Assembly: GCF_011397635.1 (NCBI RefSeq)
Contig: NC_064771.1
Span: 9,301,379 to 9,365,378, forward strand
Direction of reading: 5' to 3'
Source of the DNA: Epinephelus fuscoguttatus
Lineage: Eukaryota; Chordata; Actinopteri; Perciformes; Serranidae
Length of the DNA stretch: 64,000 nucleotides
A program made the translations under genes and the position numbers. Each line of letters opens with the position of its first letter. The first letter of the stretch is position 1. Positions 22,896 to 34,600 of this stretch are shown here, piece after piece. The notes below the pieces were generated by a model. It saw only the letters and a program-made list of their open reading frames with translations. It did no database searches and was not told the origin of the DNA.

Positions 22896-23403
22896 ATGGC
22901 CATGGAGAGGTGAGTTTCTGAGCTGGAATGTGTTGGGTTACAATAGTAGTTTAACATCAGCAGATTTCTGTGGAACATACTGGCAAATATGTTAGCTTTT
23001 CAAATGTTTGATAGTTGTGTCAGATATTTTATTATCAGTAGACAATGTGGCTCCATGTGTTCTATAAAGCATTACAACTGGCAACTAATGGTATCCAACA
23101 GCATTATCTCATTGTGTTTAATGTTCAGATTCTTCCGTTTGAGCTTTTATCTGTTTTTATATCTCCCTGAGCAGTGTCTCCAAGCAGCAGGAAGCCACAG
23201 GGTCACCTGAGGACTGGGTGGAATGGTTCCTGCATCGGGTGCAACAGGAGCCATGGGCACTGGGCGGTGTTGTGGTCATAGGAATGTTTGTGCTGGGAAT
23301 TCTGTCTCTGGTCACATTCGCTCTGCTGTATGGATGCTGCTGTGGCCCAGGAAAGGGGAACCAGCAGAAGAAGCAGAAGAAGTCAAAGAATGGGGTGATC
23401 TAG
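22896..23403 (+). CDS. smim6: smim6, endoregulin-like micropeptide
   Basis: Exon 1 at 22896-22909 (ATGGCCATGGAGAG, donor GTGAGT) joins exon 2 at 23175-23403 in phase 2, giving 80 residues: MAMES..., a short amphipathic lead (EDWVEWFLHRVQQEPW), one membrane span (about residues 35-57, GGVVVIGMFVLGILSLVTF), then YGCCCGPGKG and a lysine-rich tail (KKQKKSKNGVI). The PW..GG..VI..F pattern matches human SMIM6, endoregulin, a micropeptide reported to bind and inhibit the ER calcium pump SERCA. Position next to smim5 and before sap30bp agrees. The CCC cluster and basic tail are absent from the human protein as I remember it, so function is inferred from homology and position. A second in-frame ATG (codon 3) could also start. 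Possible poly(A) signal at 23902-23907. Confidence 0.78.
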
Positions 23404-24560
23404 ACACACATGAAGAGGACTATAAAATGATTGTTGACATGATGGAGAATTTGTCGAAATTTATATGTCCACCTTTAGGTCATTTTTGAGATGTGGTGGA
23501 ATTAGACCAGGTTTTCCCACTATTGTATATTGCAACTTTTGTCTTGTTGACTATTTTGCTGCTTTAAATTTCTGTATATGTACTGGGTGGCACCATAAAG
23601 AGGCTGGGACCACATCATTGTTGAAATCTTCCATCATTTTACATTGACTTGGCTTTGTAGTCAGTTATCTCTATGAGATCTAGAGCCATCAGGCTGCAGT
23701 ATAATTTAGTAGCTGTGTGTCATAAAAATGGTGCAGATTTTACTAAGTAATATTGAATATTTGTGGGACATATAGGCCCATAGTATAACAACTTATTGTC
23801 AAATTTATTTTCAAATATGATTCACTGTTTGACTGCTAGCACTTGATATGAACTATTCTCAGTCAAAACCTGTCTTGTCTATTCTTTTAAATAGACAACA
23901 TAATAAAGGAACTTTATTAACTTTATAAGAACTTTATAATCTTTATAAAAAGCACACACATTACTGATGTTGCAGACAGTCCAGGTGCATGCATAAAAAG
24001 CTATGTTTCTACAAGCAGCTACTGCCTGCCTCACATTGAAATACAGTAAATTGCTGCAGTTGAAACAAAGGTTATTAGCATATCAAACCCAGCAGTATAC
24101 AAATGTCTTTTAATCTGCAAAACATCAAATCGGTGTCTGCTCAACATGAAACTGCCCGTGGTTTATTTTTGCAGATCACAGGGGTCTTTCAAACACTTGA
24201 AAGGTTATGGTGCAGCAGAAGAGGAGGCTGGGTTAGTGAATGGATTTATCATTGATTTATCAGGGAAAAAAATGCAACTGCAACAGCTGGATATACAAAG
24301 GCACAGAAAAAAATGCTAATTTTCATAAGATAGTGAAGTTGAGAGTGCACGTCTACATGTTAGGTGACATGTCCTCTTCTTTTTTCATCCTTTCTAGTAT
24401 TGGTCAACAAAGCATTTTCCTTTTTGTTTGTATAATTGTTGCGTTTTGTCTCTGTATTAGCATGTATATGGTCTTAAACTGAATTCTTAAATTGCGTTAT
24501 AAATTAATAATGCTCACATTCAAAGAATTAAGGTGTGATGAGAAGCTGAACAATTGCCTT
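23404..24560. other. smim6 3' UTR and spacer to sap30bp
   Basis: About 500 nt to the AATAAA at 23902-23907 is probably smim6 3' UTR. The rest is AT-rich, and no exon or clear repeat was recognised. Confidence 0.4.
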
Positions 24561-24727
24561 TGTTCTGCCACAGACTGTAGGTTTTCCAAGGGTTTTCGCA
24601 TAGGGTTTTCGGCATCGCCATATAAGCATAAGGACTACATCTCCCGGTGCAGCACTGAGTTTACGTCATACAATTTCACTAACGTTATTACTCTGCGACC
24701 GGCGTTTATGCGACGCATAGAGCAGCA
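24560..24727 (+). promoter_or_regulatory. sap30bp promoter with ZNF143-type and CRE sites
   Basis: Just upstream of the sap30bp ATG lies ACTACATCTCCCGGTGC (24634-24650). It fits the ZNF143/Staf binding consensus ACTACAnnTCCCRGnnnGC, common in promoters of housekeeping genes. Next comes TTACGTCA (24661-24668), a CREB/ATF-type site. The 60 nt before the ATG contain several CpGs and no TATA box at a usual place. This fits a broadly expressed gene. Confidence 0.6.
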
Positions 24728-25250
24728 ATGGCGAGCGGTAAAAAGAGTGCTCTGCTTTCCTCTTTGGCGGACTATGGAGACGATTCAGAGCCTGACTCTG
24801 ACCCCGAGCCAGAAGAGACAGGTATATTATAATATATTTTATAGCTGTGTCTTTAATTAGTGGCTAAAAGTAGCTGTTTGTTGCTGTGCGAATCTTACCC
24901 CGGCTTTTCATGTGGTAGCTAACGTTAGCTTGTAGCTAGCTTAGCTAGTTTACAGACCACGTCCGATATATTCAAGACGTGTTTGTTATGAATAAATAAA
25001 ACTGCAGTTATGAATAAATAAAACTGCAGTTAAACAATGTAAAGTTAATTCAGCGGAGTTTTGTTTTGGCCTTTTTGAGTCTCCCCTGGCACATACAACG
25101 TTAGATAAAAGAAACGTGAAGGTCTTCAGAGGTGTTTGTCGTTTTGCTGTAAAATTAGTGGTGTCACTTCTTAGCTCCAGTTTTACAAATCAGTGTAATC
25201 TTAGGATTTAATGTTAAATCCTGAGTGCTTTTAAGTGTGTGTGTGTGTGT

Positions 25251-25289
<39 letters not shown>

Positions 25290-28200
25290 TTAACTGGTAC
25301 AGTTCTTCAATGGAGATGCTCTGATGCCCTGCCAGTTTGACTTCAGTTCGTCATATTTCAGTGACTGCTGCCAGTGATGTTGTTCGCCTCTTGTGCTACA
25401 TTTATCGGTGTGGTGAGTGACTGTGCCTCTCTCCTCTGTCTGTCTATCTCTAGCGGGGCGTGGAAGTGGTCTGGTATACGGCTATGGGGATGATGACCTG
25501 AACCGGACTGAGGATGCTGATGATAAGGTGTCTGGAGATGAAGACAGCAGAGAGAGCAACTCGGTCAGTATTTGAGTTATAGGATTTTTGAAAATGTGTT
25601 TCTTGCTGAGAGGAACATGATGTACTCTCAGTTTAATTTATATTGACCATTCAGTTGGATTCCACTGATGTTTGGTTGCGTGTTTGAAGTGAGAGAAAAG
25701 GTGTAGCACTGGGTGGTGTGGGAGAATATGGTACTCTCTGACATGCTCATGGTGGGATGTAATGACTTCACTGAGTCTGAGTGGTTATTGAACTCTGGGG
25801 GATGAGGAGGCTGACAGGATTACACTGATGCTTGCTGTGGCAGTAGCTGCATCGTATGCGAAATCAGATGTGTTTTTGTAGTGAGTGTGTAATCATCAAA
25901 CTGAATCAATACATGATTGTACTAGTGTAGGGTGACAGGGATCTTGAAAGCCAGATCTTGATCAAGGTTTTTAAATATTCAGCCTTACACTGAAGTGAAA
26001 CCAAAATTTCAGATATTAAAGATATAATCCATTATCCAAATGTAAAGAAAATGCTTGCCTAACTAGAGTTCTATTTATTTATTATTATTTTCTATTTGAT
26101 AATGCTGTTAATCAGTTAGTTAATCTACAGAAAATAATCCTGCAAGTGTTTTGAGAATTAATTGATCAGTAAAAACACCAAAAATTCATTCTTAAATGTG
26201 ATGATATTTTGCTTTTCTGTGTTCTCTAATGTCTTAAAGTGAATAGATTTTGGGCTTGGACCGTGAGTTAGAAAGAAAAACACATTTGAGGATATCACCT
26301 TCAGGAGATTGTGATAGGCATTTTGTTTACTACAATTTATGGACCCAAACACGAAATGCTACAATGATAAACTTCTATTTTGAAAGAGAACCTGCATTTC
26401 ATATCATATCTGTACGTGCGTTACTGCTTGTTACTGCTTTTAAATACATGGTTAACTGTAACATGGTCGACTGGGGCTAAGTGCTGTATGCCTTCTTGCA
26501 TGCCTGCTGAACTAAAGGCTTGCACAGAGAGTTTGGTCGTAGTAGTTTGTGTGTTTACTGGTAATGTCTGAGTCTGTCATGCGTCACTTGTTTTATTTGA
26601 CTGCATTATATGGATGGATGATTTAATGTTTTGTTCCTGTCGTTTGAGTAAATGAAGCAGCAAAAATAATTAAAAACACCATATCAGTACAACAACATAA
26701 TTACTCCCTCAAAGTCATACAGTGTAATCAATACTACTCTAACATAGATATACAAAATGTTTATTGGTTTATACGACATTATACTGGGGTTTGAATTTTT
26801 CTGGTTACTTATTTTAGCCTGTCAGCTTTTACGACGATGTACAAAGCACTTTCAGACACTGTAAAAGCAATCTTGTTACAGTGTCAAACAGTAATGGTGT
26901 CCAAAAGCTTTAAATAAAGGAGTACTTCAGTGTTTTAGTATTGCAGTTTCATAAAGTGACCCACAAGAGACAGAGCAAAGTAGCAGAGGCCAAGATATCC
27001 TGACCTTTAGTCACTAGTATGGGTAAAGCTCCAACAACACTGAATCTTGCATTTCCCATAATGCAGCCAAGATGACCCTGATGACATCATCAGTGTTATT
27101 TTTAAGACTTAAGAAACCTCCCTCCAGAGCCACAGAAAATATTGTAAAACTGAGCTTACGTAAAATTAGTGAGGTGCCCCTTTAAAGTTACTTTTGAACA
27201 GTCCAAACAGATACTTGTGCCTTCTGTGTAAAGGCTTTAAAGGAATAATTCACCCCCCAAATGACTATTTGTTTATCAGTTTTTCACCTTGTGTTATGTT
27301 GAATTTGTGAACGTGGTGAACGAAGGATCCAAAAACGGACAAAATTCCTGATAAATTGAAGTCATAGGGTTACATATTCAACAACAGCATAACTATATCA
27401 AAACAACTGTTTACAAACTCTCACAAAACTTGTGCAAAATAATCCAAGTCTCGTTTAACCAGTTGCTTAATTTAAAACTGAACTGAAAGTGAAACATATC
27501 TATGCTCTCTTCACAGCCAAACTCCATTGACAAAAACAGTAATTTTACCCCGCTGAACACCGCTGCTGCTTGTCTACTTTTGCCTTGATCAGTTAGTTTG
27601 TTAGTGATATTGTGTGACTTTAGTGTATAAGAGGTTCATTCAGATTCAGCGAAGTCACACAATAACACAAACAATCTACAGATCAAGGCAGTGGTAGACC
27701 AGCAGCTCCTGTGTTCAGCAAGGTAAAATCGCTGTTTTTGTCAAAGGAGTCTGGCTTTGAAGAGAGCATAGATAAGTTTAACTTTCAGTTCTGTTTTAAA
27801 TATAAGGTGAAAATGCATGTGTTTGGGAAAATTGAGCATACGACTGGATAAATGAGACTTAGATTATACTGCACGAGTTGTGTGAGAGTTTGTAAACGGA
27901 TGTTTTGATATAGTTTTGCTGTTTTTATATGTAGACCCCTATGACTTCAAATCCAAGGATTTTCTCAGTTTTTGGATTTTCAGTTCACCATGGAGGCATG
28001 ACAAAAATTATACATGAATTCAATGTAACAGGGGGTGAGTAATTGATATACAACTGGTCATTTTGGGGGTGATGTATTTTTTATTGTGTCACACAGGTTC
28101 CAGAAAATGTTTGAAATGTTCCTTTAACAAAGACAGGAGAATTAGAACTAGTGTTAAATAACAAAAGGTTTGAACAGTTTTGCAGTCCATCGCTGGGTGC

Positions 28201-28638
28201 TGATTGTCATCCGGTCTGTACTGCTGCCTGGTTCCCCTCCTGCTCTATGATCTCCTTTTGATCCTTACGGTGTTAACCCTCTGCATTTTTGTTTTTATAG
28301 GAAATGGACGAATCTGACGAGGGGAGGGACGCAGATGATGTTGAGGTATTTGAACACCCACATGGTGTGGGATGGACTGGATTTAGAAAAGGCTCTCATG
28401 TGTTATGTGACTAACCCAACGGGATGGCACTTTTAAAGCTGCCATCACATGCTATGAAGGAGCATGGTCACTAGATGGTGCTGTGGGTTTATGTATGTCA
28501 GCTGAAAGCTCAAATTAAATGTAGGTAAAACCAGGTCAGTGTGAGTGTGTGCGAGTTGCTTCAGAAGTAAAGAGCTACAGTGTTGTTTTTCAGAGCACAC
28601 TGCTTGGACCTGCGCACCGTACTAACCCCACCCTGCTT

Positions 28639-28698
<60 letters not shown>

Positions 28699-31600
28699 CG
28701 CTGGACAGCATGCCAGCTTCCTGCTGCGCTGTTTGGTACAGGTCAGTGAGGTGAGAGTGAGTCACAAACCTATTAAGCAGGAACAATAGGAGATAGATTC
28801 TGCTCTGTCTGAGGCTTTGTTTTACAACCTGTCTTTGATTGATAATCATCTGATAAACTGTTGTTTTATTGTTTTTTGTCTCTTTAATATGCCATGAAGC
28901 AGAGATAACAGCGCTGGCAATGTAAGGATTTTGTGATATGCTTATTATAAGACTGTGCGACATCTTGTGATTTCCCAATAATACAAGAATCAACATGTGG
29001 AGCAATATTCTCATGAAAGAGAAACAACACTTCCAGGGAAGTCATGGAAACCATGTTGTTTTCTTTGTAAATTGATAACTATTATGTTGACTAGGCCATT
29101 TACGAAGCTCACAGTTCGACTGACACGTGATGTGTATTGTAGCCTGTAGCAGCAGAAGACCATGATGATGTTAGGCGTTGTGTTGATGGTTTTGTTTCAG
29201 CTTTATTAGTTGACAAGATCTTATCTGTTGGCTGTGAATGGCAGTTGGTGTTTTGATACAGTGCCGGCTAACTGTACATAAGAAGGTCACCAACACAATA
29301 CTTGGGCCTTATTTAACCAGGGCAATGTAATACTCAGGGCATCTTTGAAATACGGCTGTGGCCTTTTGCCCGGTAACTTTGGGAAAGAGCTTTGTTTCAC
29401 ATTTATTATTTATACGGTGTTGCAAGACTTTTATTGGCTGATTAAGTTTAAACATTTATGTCGGGGGAATTGTCTGCCGGATTGCAGATAGTGGTGTGAT
29501 CTCAGGACTCGAGCCAGCAGGTCTTTGTGAAGTGTTTCTCTTTTTGATAAAGCTGACGTCTTTGTTGTGTATGCTTTATATGCCACGTTCTCACTGCATG
29601 GTTTGGCTCGACTAAACTCAGCTCACTTTTTGTAGCCGTTCCTTTCCTCTATTTAGTTTTCCACTGCAGATAGTAATCCCTCAGTGTAGGTGGGATTCTG
29701 ATCACCGTAGCGACACCACTTGAAACTATCGACTAAACTGAGCTATGTAAAGCTTGACATACCCAGCCATTGTTATGCCTCCACGCCAGCAACAGCAATG
29801 GCTGACGGCGTGTGTTTTTGGGTTGTCTGTCTGCCCATCCTGGTTTTGTGAACTTAGTATCTCAAGAATGCCTTAAGGGAATTTCCTCAAATTTTGCACA
29901 AACGTTGACTTGGACCCAAGGATAAACTGATTCGATTTGGTGGTCAAAGGTCACTGTGACCTCCCAGAACATGTGAACATTGATTATATACTAATTAGGA
30001 CAAAATTTCGGACAAATGTCTAACTGGGTAAAATGATGAAGTGACAAAATTTTATATCCAAAAGTTCAAAGGTCAACTTCACTGCGACATCATAATGTTC
30101 TACAGAAACTCTTATGGCCATAATTCAACACCATAACTCAGGAACAGAAGGGGAGACTTTTGGTCAGATACTGAATTGGTAACACTAATCTTGGGTGCCC
30201 ATCTTAAAACTGGTGATTGCATAGATCCTCTGTGCTGCCTGGTTGAAGATGTGTGTGTAGCATAGCAACATCCATATTTGAATGCTTTGTCTTCCGTCAT
30301 GGTTACATATGAGTCTGGACAGGCATGGATTTAAACTGTAACTGGACTTGTTGGCAGAGGCATACAACCGCAAGGCAGTAATTCTAGTTTAAAACCTGAG
30401 TCCGTCAATAGTGGTAGCTTGGCTTTTCAATAATGGTGGATTGGTGCAGGCTGTCCTGTGTCCTGTAAGTGAGGATTTTCTCTGACCAATCGGTGGTCTG
30501 CAGTGTTTTATTCTACTTTCTAGTTTCAGCTCAGTTTTATTGGAACCGAAAAATGTACCAGGTATTATCCACAACTTTTGTCAAAGGAAAACCATAAAGA
30601 GCGGGTCGAGATGATTAGAGCCTTGCCATACTATGCAGTGGAAATGCAGCAGTAGTTGAGCAGAAGGGCATCATAGTGAGTAGCAAGGTCTCCCTTCCCC
30701 TGAAATATCTTAACAGCTATTGGATGTATTGCTGTGAAATCTTTGACAGACAATAAAGGTTTATAGAGGATAACTTTGGTGATGCCTTTTCCTAAAAGGC
30801 CATCATCAGGTTAAAATGTCGATTTCAAGATACTGTGATTTATGATCAAGTGAATGCAAAACTGACATCAGCCTATTCTTTACTTAATGTTTAGTGTTAA
30901 ACTATGATGGTGAACCTGGTAAATATTACACCTGCTAAACATCAGCATGATGGCATTGTGTCTATGAATATGTTAGCATGGTGATGTTAGCATTTAACTC
31001 AAAGTAACACTGTGTCTTAGTACAGTACTGTTTGAGCAAGACAGGCCTTTTTCTGGGATAAAAATCATGACCTACTGATCGATTTATTTAATTTTATAAT
31101 TTAAAAAAATGTAAGCATTGTGAGTTCTAACTGTAAGTAGATGCACAAGACCCCATCTCTGTACTTTTCAAATAGCAGAGGTGTGTATTCGAGTCTCATG
31201 ACTTGGTCTTGAGTCACAAATTTGATAACTTTAGACTCGACTTGGACTTTAACGCCAGTGATTCATGACTTCACTTGGACTTGAACCTTTTGATTTAAAA
31301 ACACTCAATCCAACGCAACGCCACAACTTCTACCAAACAAAAAAGAGCACATTATGACTTGTTTAGGACTCAAAATTTGGAACTTGGGACTTGATATGGG
31401 ACTTGTCAGTCTTGATTTTGGACTTGAGACCTACCTGTGAATTGCAAAACAATGACTTAGTCCCACCTCTGTCATATAGAAACCACAGACTAAGACTTGA
31501 TGTTCTCATAGTTCTATAATTGGAAAATAAACAGTAATTTAGTGTTAAAACGTGTGTAAAGGGCTACTAAAACAAATTTCTACTGGATTTTCATTAAGGT

Positions 31601-34600
31601 GGGGGAAGAGAGACAGACAGAAAAAGATAGACAAAACAGATGACAGATGGGGGGAGAAATGAAGCAGCAGATGCCGACATATCCTGACTGTTAGTCTCTT
31701 GTGGGAGTCAAGCTCTAAAATAGCAGATACTACGTTTCCCATAATGCAACCTGACAGCATATTTCATTCAGTTTGCCGCTTACAAAGTTCCCACATCTTT
31801 AGAACCCCACACTTCCAGTTTGTGATGCAGGCTTTATGTTGTGACATCATCAGGGTTATGTTGTCAGACCTAAGAAAGCTCCCCCCCAGAGTGACAGCAG
31901 ACAGTAAACAGCTGTTTTCACAGGCTGAATAGTACTGCTCAATATAGTAAACTGAACTTGGTGTGTTAATGTGTTTGGAGTATTGATTTCATTGTATGGT
32001 GATTTTGGAGGCTGTAGTTTGTGTTGCTGTAGTTGTATTTGATTTTGCATTATGGACATACCTTTTCTCTGTAACAGTCATAACATAAATCCACCAATAA
32101 AGTTGCTGCTCTTGTTACCACCACTTACCAATGTTAGCCTGCAGAGCACTGCTAGTAGCCTGATATTGAAGCAGTGTTCTTTTTTAATTGAGGACTTGTT
32201 TGATTGACTGATGGCACAAAACTTAAATTGTGAACAAATTGCAAGCATCCATGCTCTTCTTTGTCGATCAGATAAATGGCACTTATCATCTTGATAATAC
32301 CTAGCCAGCCATAGTAGCTTCAGTGTACCTAATAGCCATGAATGGAGATGATGATACCAATGACGAATCAGGGTCTTGAAAGGCTGTTCCATTTCATAGG
32401 GGGAGATTTCAACCACCACCCCTTGTATCTCTGTTCCGAGGGGCCAGAAGACACTCAGAAACAAGGGGTAGGGCTAAACATAAGAAATGGGATTGAGCCT
32501 TTAAAAGCCTCCAAAAAAGTCAAAACATTTTTTGGAAACTTTGAAAATTGATCCCATGACACTGTTCTTACACGGGTGTTGTCTGTGCATTTAACATGAA
32601 TTCTCCTCATGGCTTGGATTTGTACTCGGCAGCAAAATTTAAATTCTTTATCCAGACAAACCTTGGAGACACAGAGGTGTCTGCAGTTTTATAGCTTAGT
32701 GTGACCTCTGACCTCCCTGCGAAGTACGCCCAAATGGGAAAGAACCTTCAGATGTGGATTAGTGAACTGAAGAATATTTGATTGGCTCTGTCTCAAGCAG
32801 CAGGTGCCATTTATTAATTTTGGGGGGGGGTTGGATATCTGCCAGGGGGTTCTGCTGCGCTTCCACGTCTCTCTGTCCTCCTCCTCGTGATTTGGCCAGC
32901 TTCAGGACAATTCTCTGATGTGCCTGTGCAGTTGCTAGGTAACGACATGATGCCCGTGAATAACAGCACTGTTCCTTTGTGCCGAACCTGTGTTATGCCC
33001 ACAGAGCTGGCACAACAGGCAGCATATTTTAGAAGCCTTACAAGACTCCTCCTCCCCCTGCTGAGCTCGGGCATTCACTGGAAACTGCCCAGATTTACTA
33101 TTCTGGTTTCTGTTACTTCTGAGAAACCATTCTCCTGTCAGCTTCTATTCTGTTCAACCTGATGCATTAGCATCTGTGATTTGTAGGTTTCAGGTATAAA
33201 TGGAATGAGCCTTTGTTTCCAGCTCCACATCTTTCTCAATAACTGCCTGTTCACCACACCAACCCACTTGTAATCCACTGTCATTAGCTAAATCCAAGCT
33301 GGGAACATGGCTTTATAATACGTCACTGGTGTTGTTAATGTTTCCCCTCACCGAGGGTTGATGTTCACATTCTCCTGATCAGAGGAGACCTTAATATCCT
33401 GTGTATCTCTCTCTGTTTCTCTCTTCTTCCCCTCTCTTCCCTCTTTTTTTTAAACAGATCTCAGAAGCAGAAAAAAAGGACCCCAATGAACTTGTTGGTG
33501 AGTACACATAAACAAATAGAGAGTTCACATACACACACAAGGCTGCTGCTTGTTGTCAATAAATCCCATTAAAAAAGGCAACAACAAATCGATCCCACTG
33601 ACAAGCAATGTGAGCGTTACAAAAGCCTGATAGATCTTCTTCCTCTCAGAGCTCCATCGTTGTCCTAAAACTTTTAAAAACACATCAGCGTGCCACACTT
33701 TAGCACTCGCTGACATGGTCTTTCATTAAAGTGAGCATAGGCACTGCAGTTTATTCTGAGACAAAAGGCGTTTTTGGACTGGAGGAACTTTTTCATAGTT
33801 CTAAGAACCCCCATTTTTTGCGTTTTCACTGCAAGAAGTAGGAACAATGATAGTTCTTAGAACGTCGTTTTGTGGAGCTTTTTAAGCTTCTATTTCAGAG
33901 TAGGTACCAAGGGGGAAAATTTTAGTTCTGGAAACCAATAGCGGTTAACATGAAGTTCTACAGACAGACAGGAGAAGGGGGCCCGGGAGCTGCCGGCCGG
34001 ACGAGAAATAGTTTCCATCCTAGTCTTGTATGGCTTTTTAAATTGTTTTATTTAAGGTGTAAAAAAAAAAAAAAGAGAGAGAGAGAGAAGACGATACCGC
34101 GATATCATTCCATCACCGCATCCCCCCAAAATAATACCGTGATATTGATTTTAGGACATACCGCCCAGCCCTACTCTATATGGTATTAAAAAGGTTTTAA
34201 CAGTCTTAAATTTAACTTAGTGAACTTAATCAGCTATTTAGGGAAATGACTGAGCCTTTAGTCATTGATGAAAATAACAACCATACAGAATAACACCCAC
34301 TTCTGGATGTGTTTGCATGTATGATAAGAAATATAAAACAGGATACAGTGTAAGAGTAAGACTTCTAGGTTTTATTGTGGGTGTTGGTGCAGTAAATCTG
34401 TGAATCACCAACTAGACCAAGGTGAGTTATAAAAGCTTCTTTGTCCACCGACTGACAGATGGGTTATGACCCAGGCAGCTGGCAGCGGTTAGTGAGTAAT
34501 AACTGACCTGTACAGGTGTGTGAGTGAGCATCAGACAGGATATGAGTGATACAGGGAGTGGCTTTTCACACAGCAGTCTGATAAACACCATAAACTTTTA

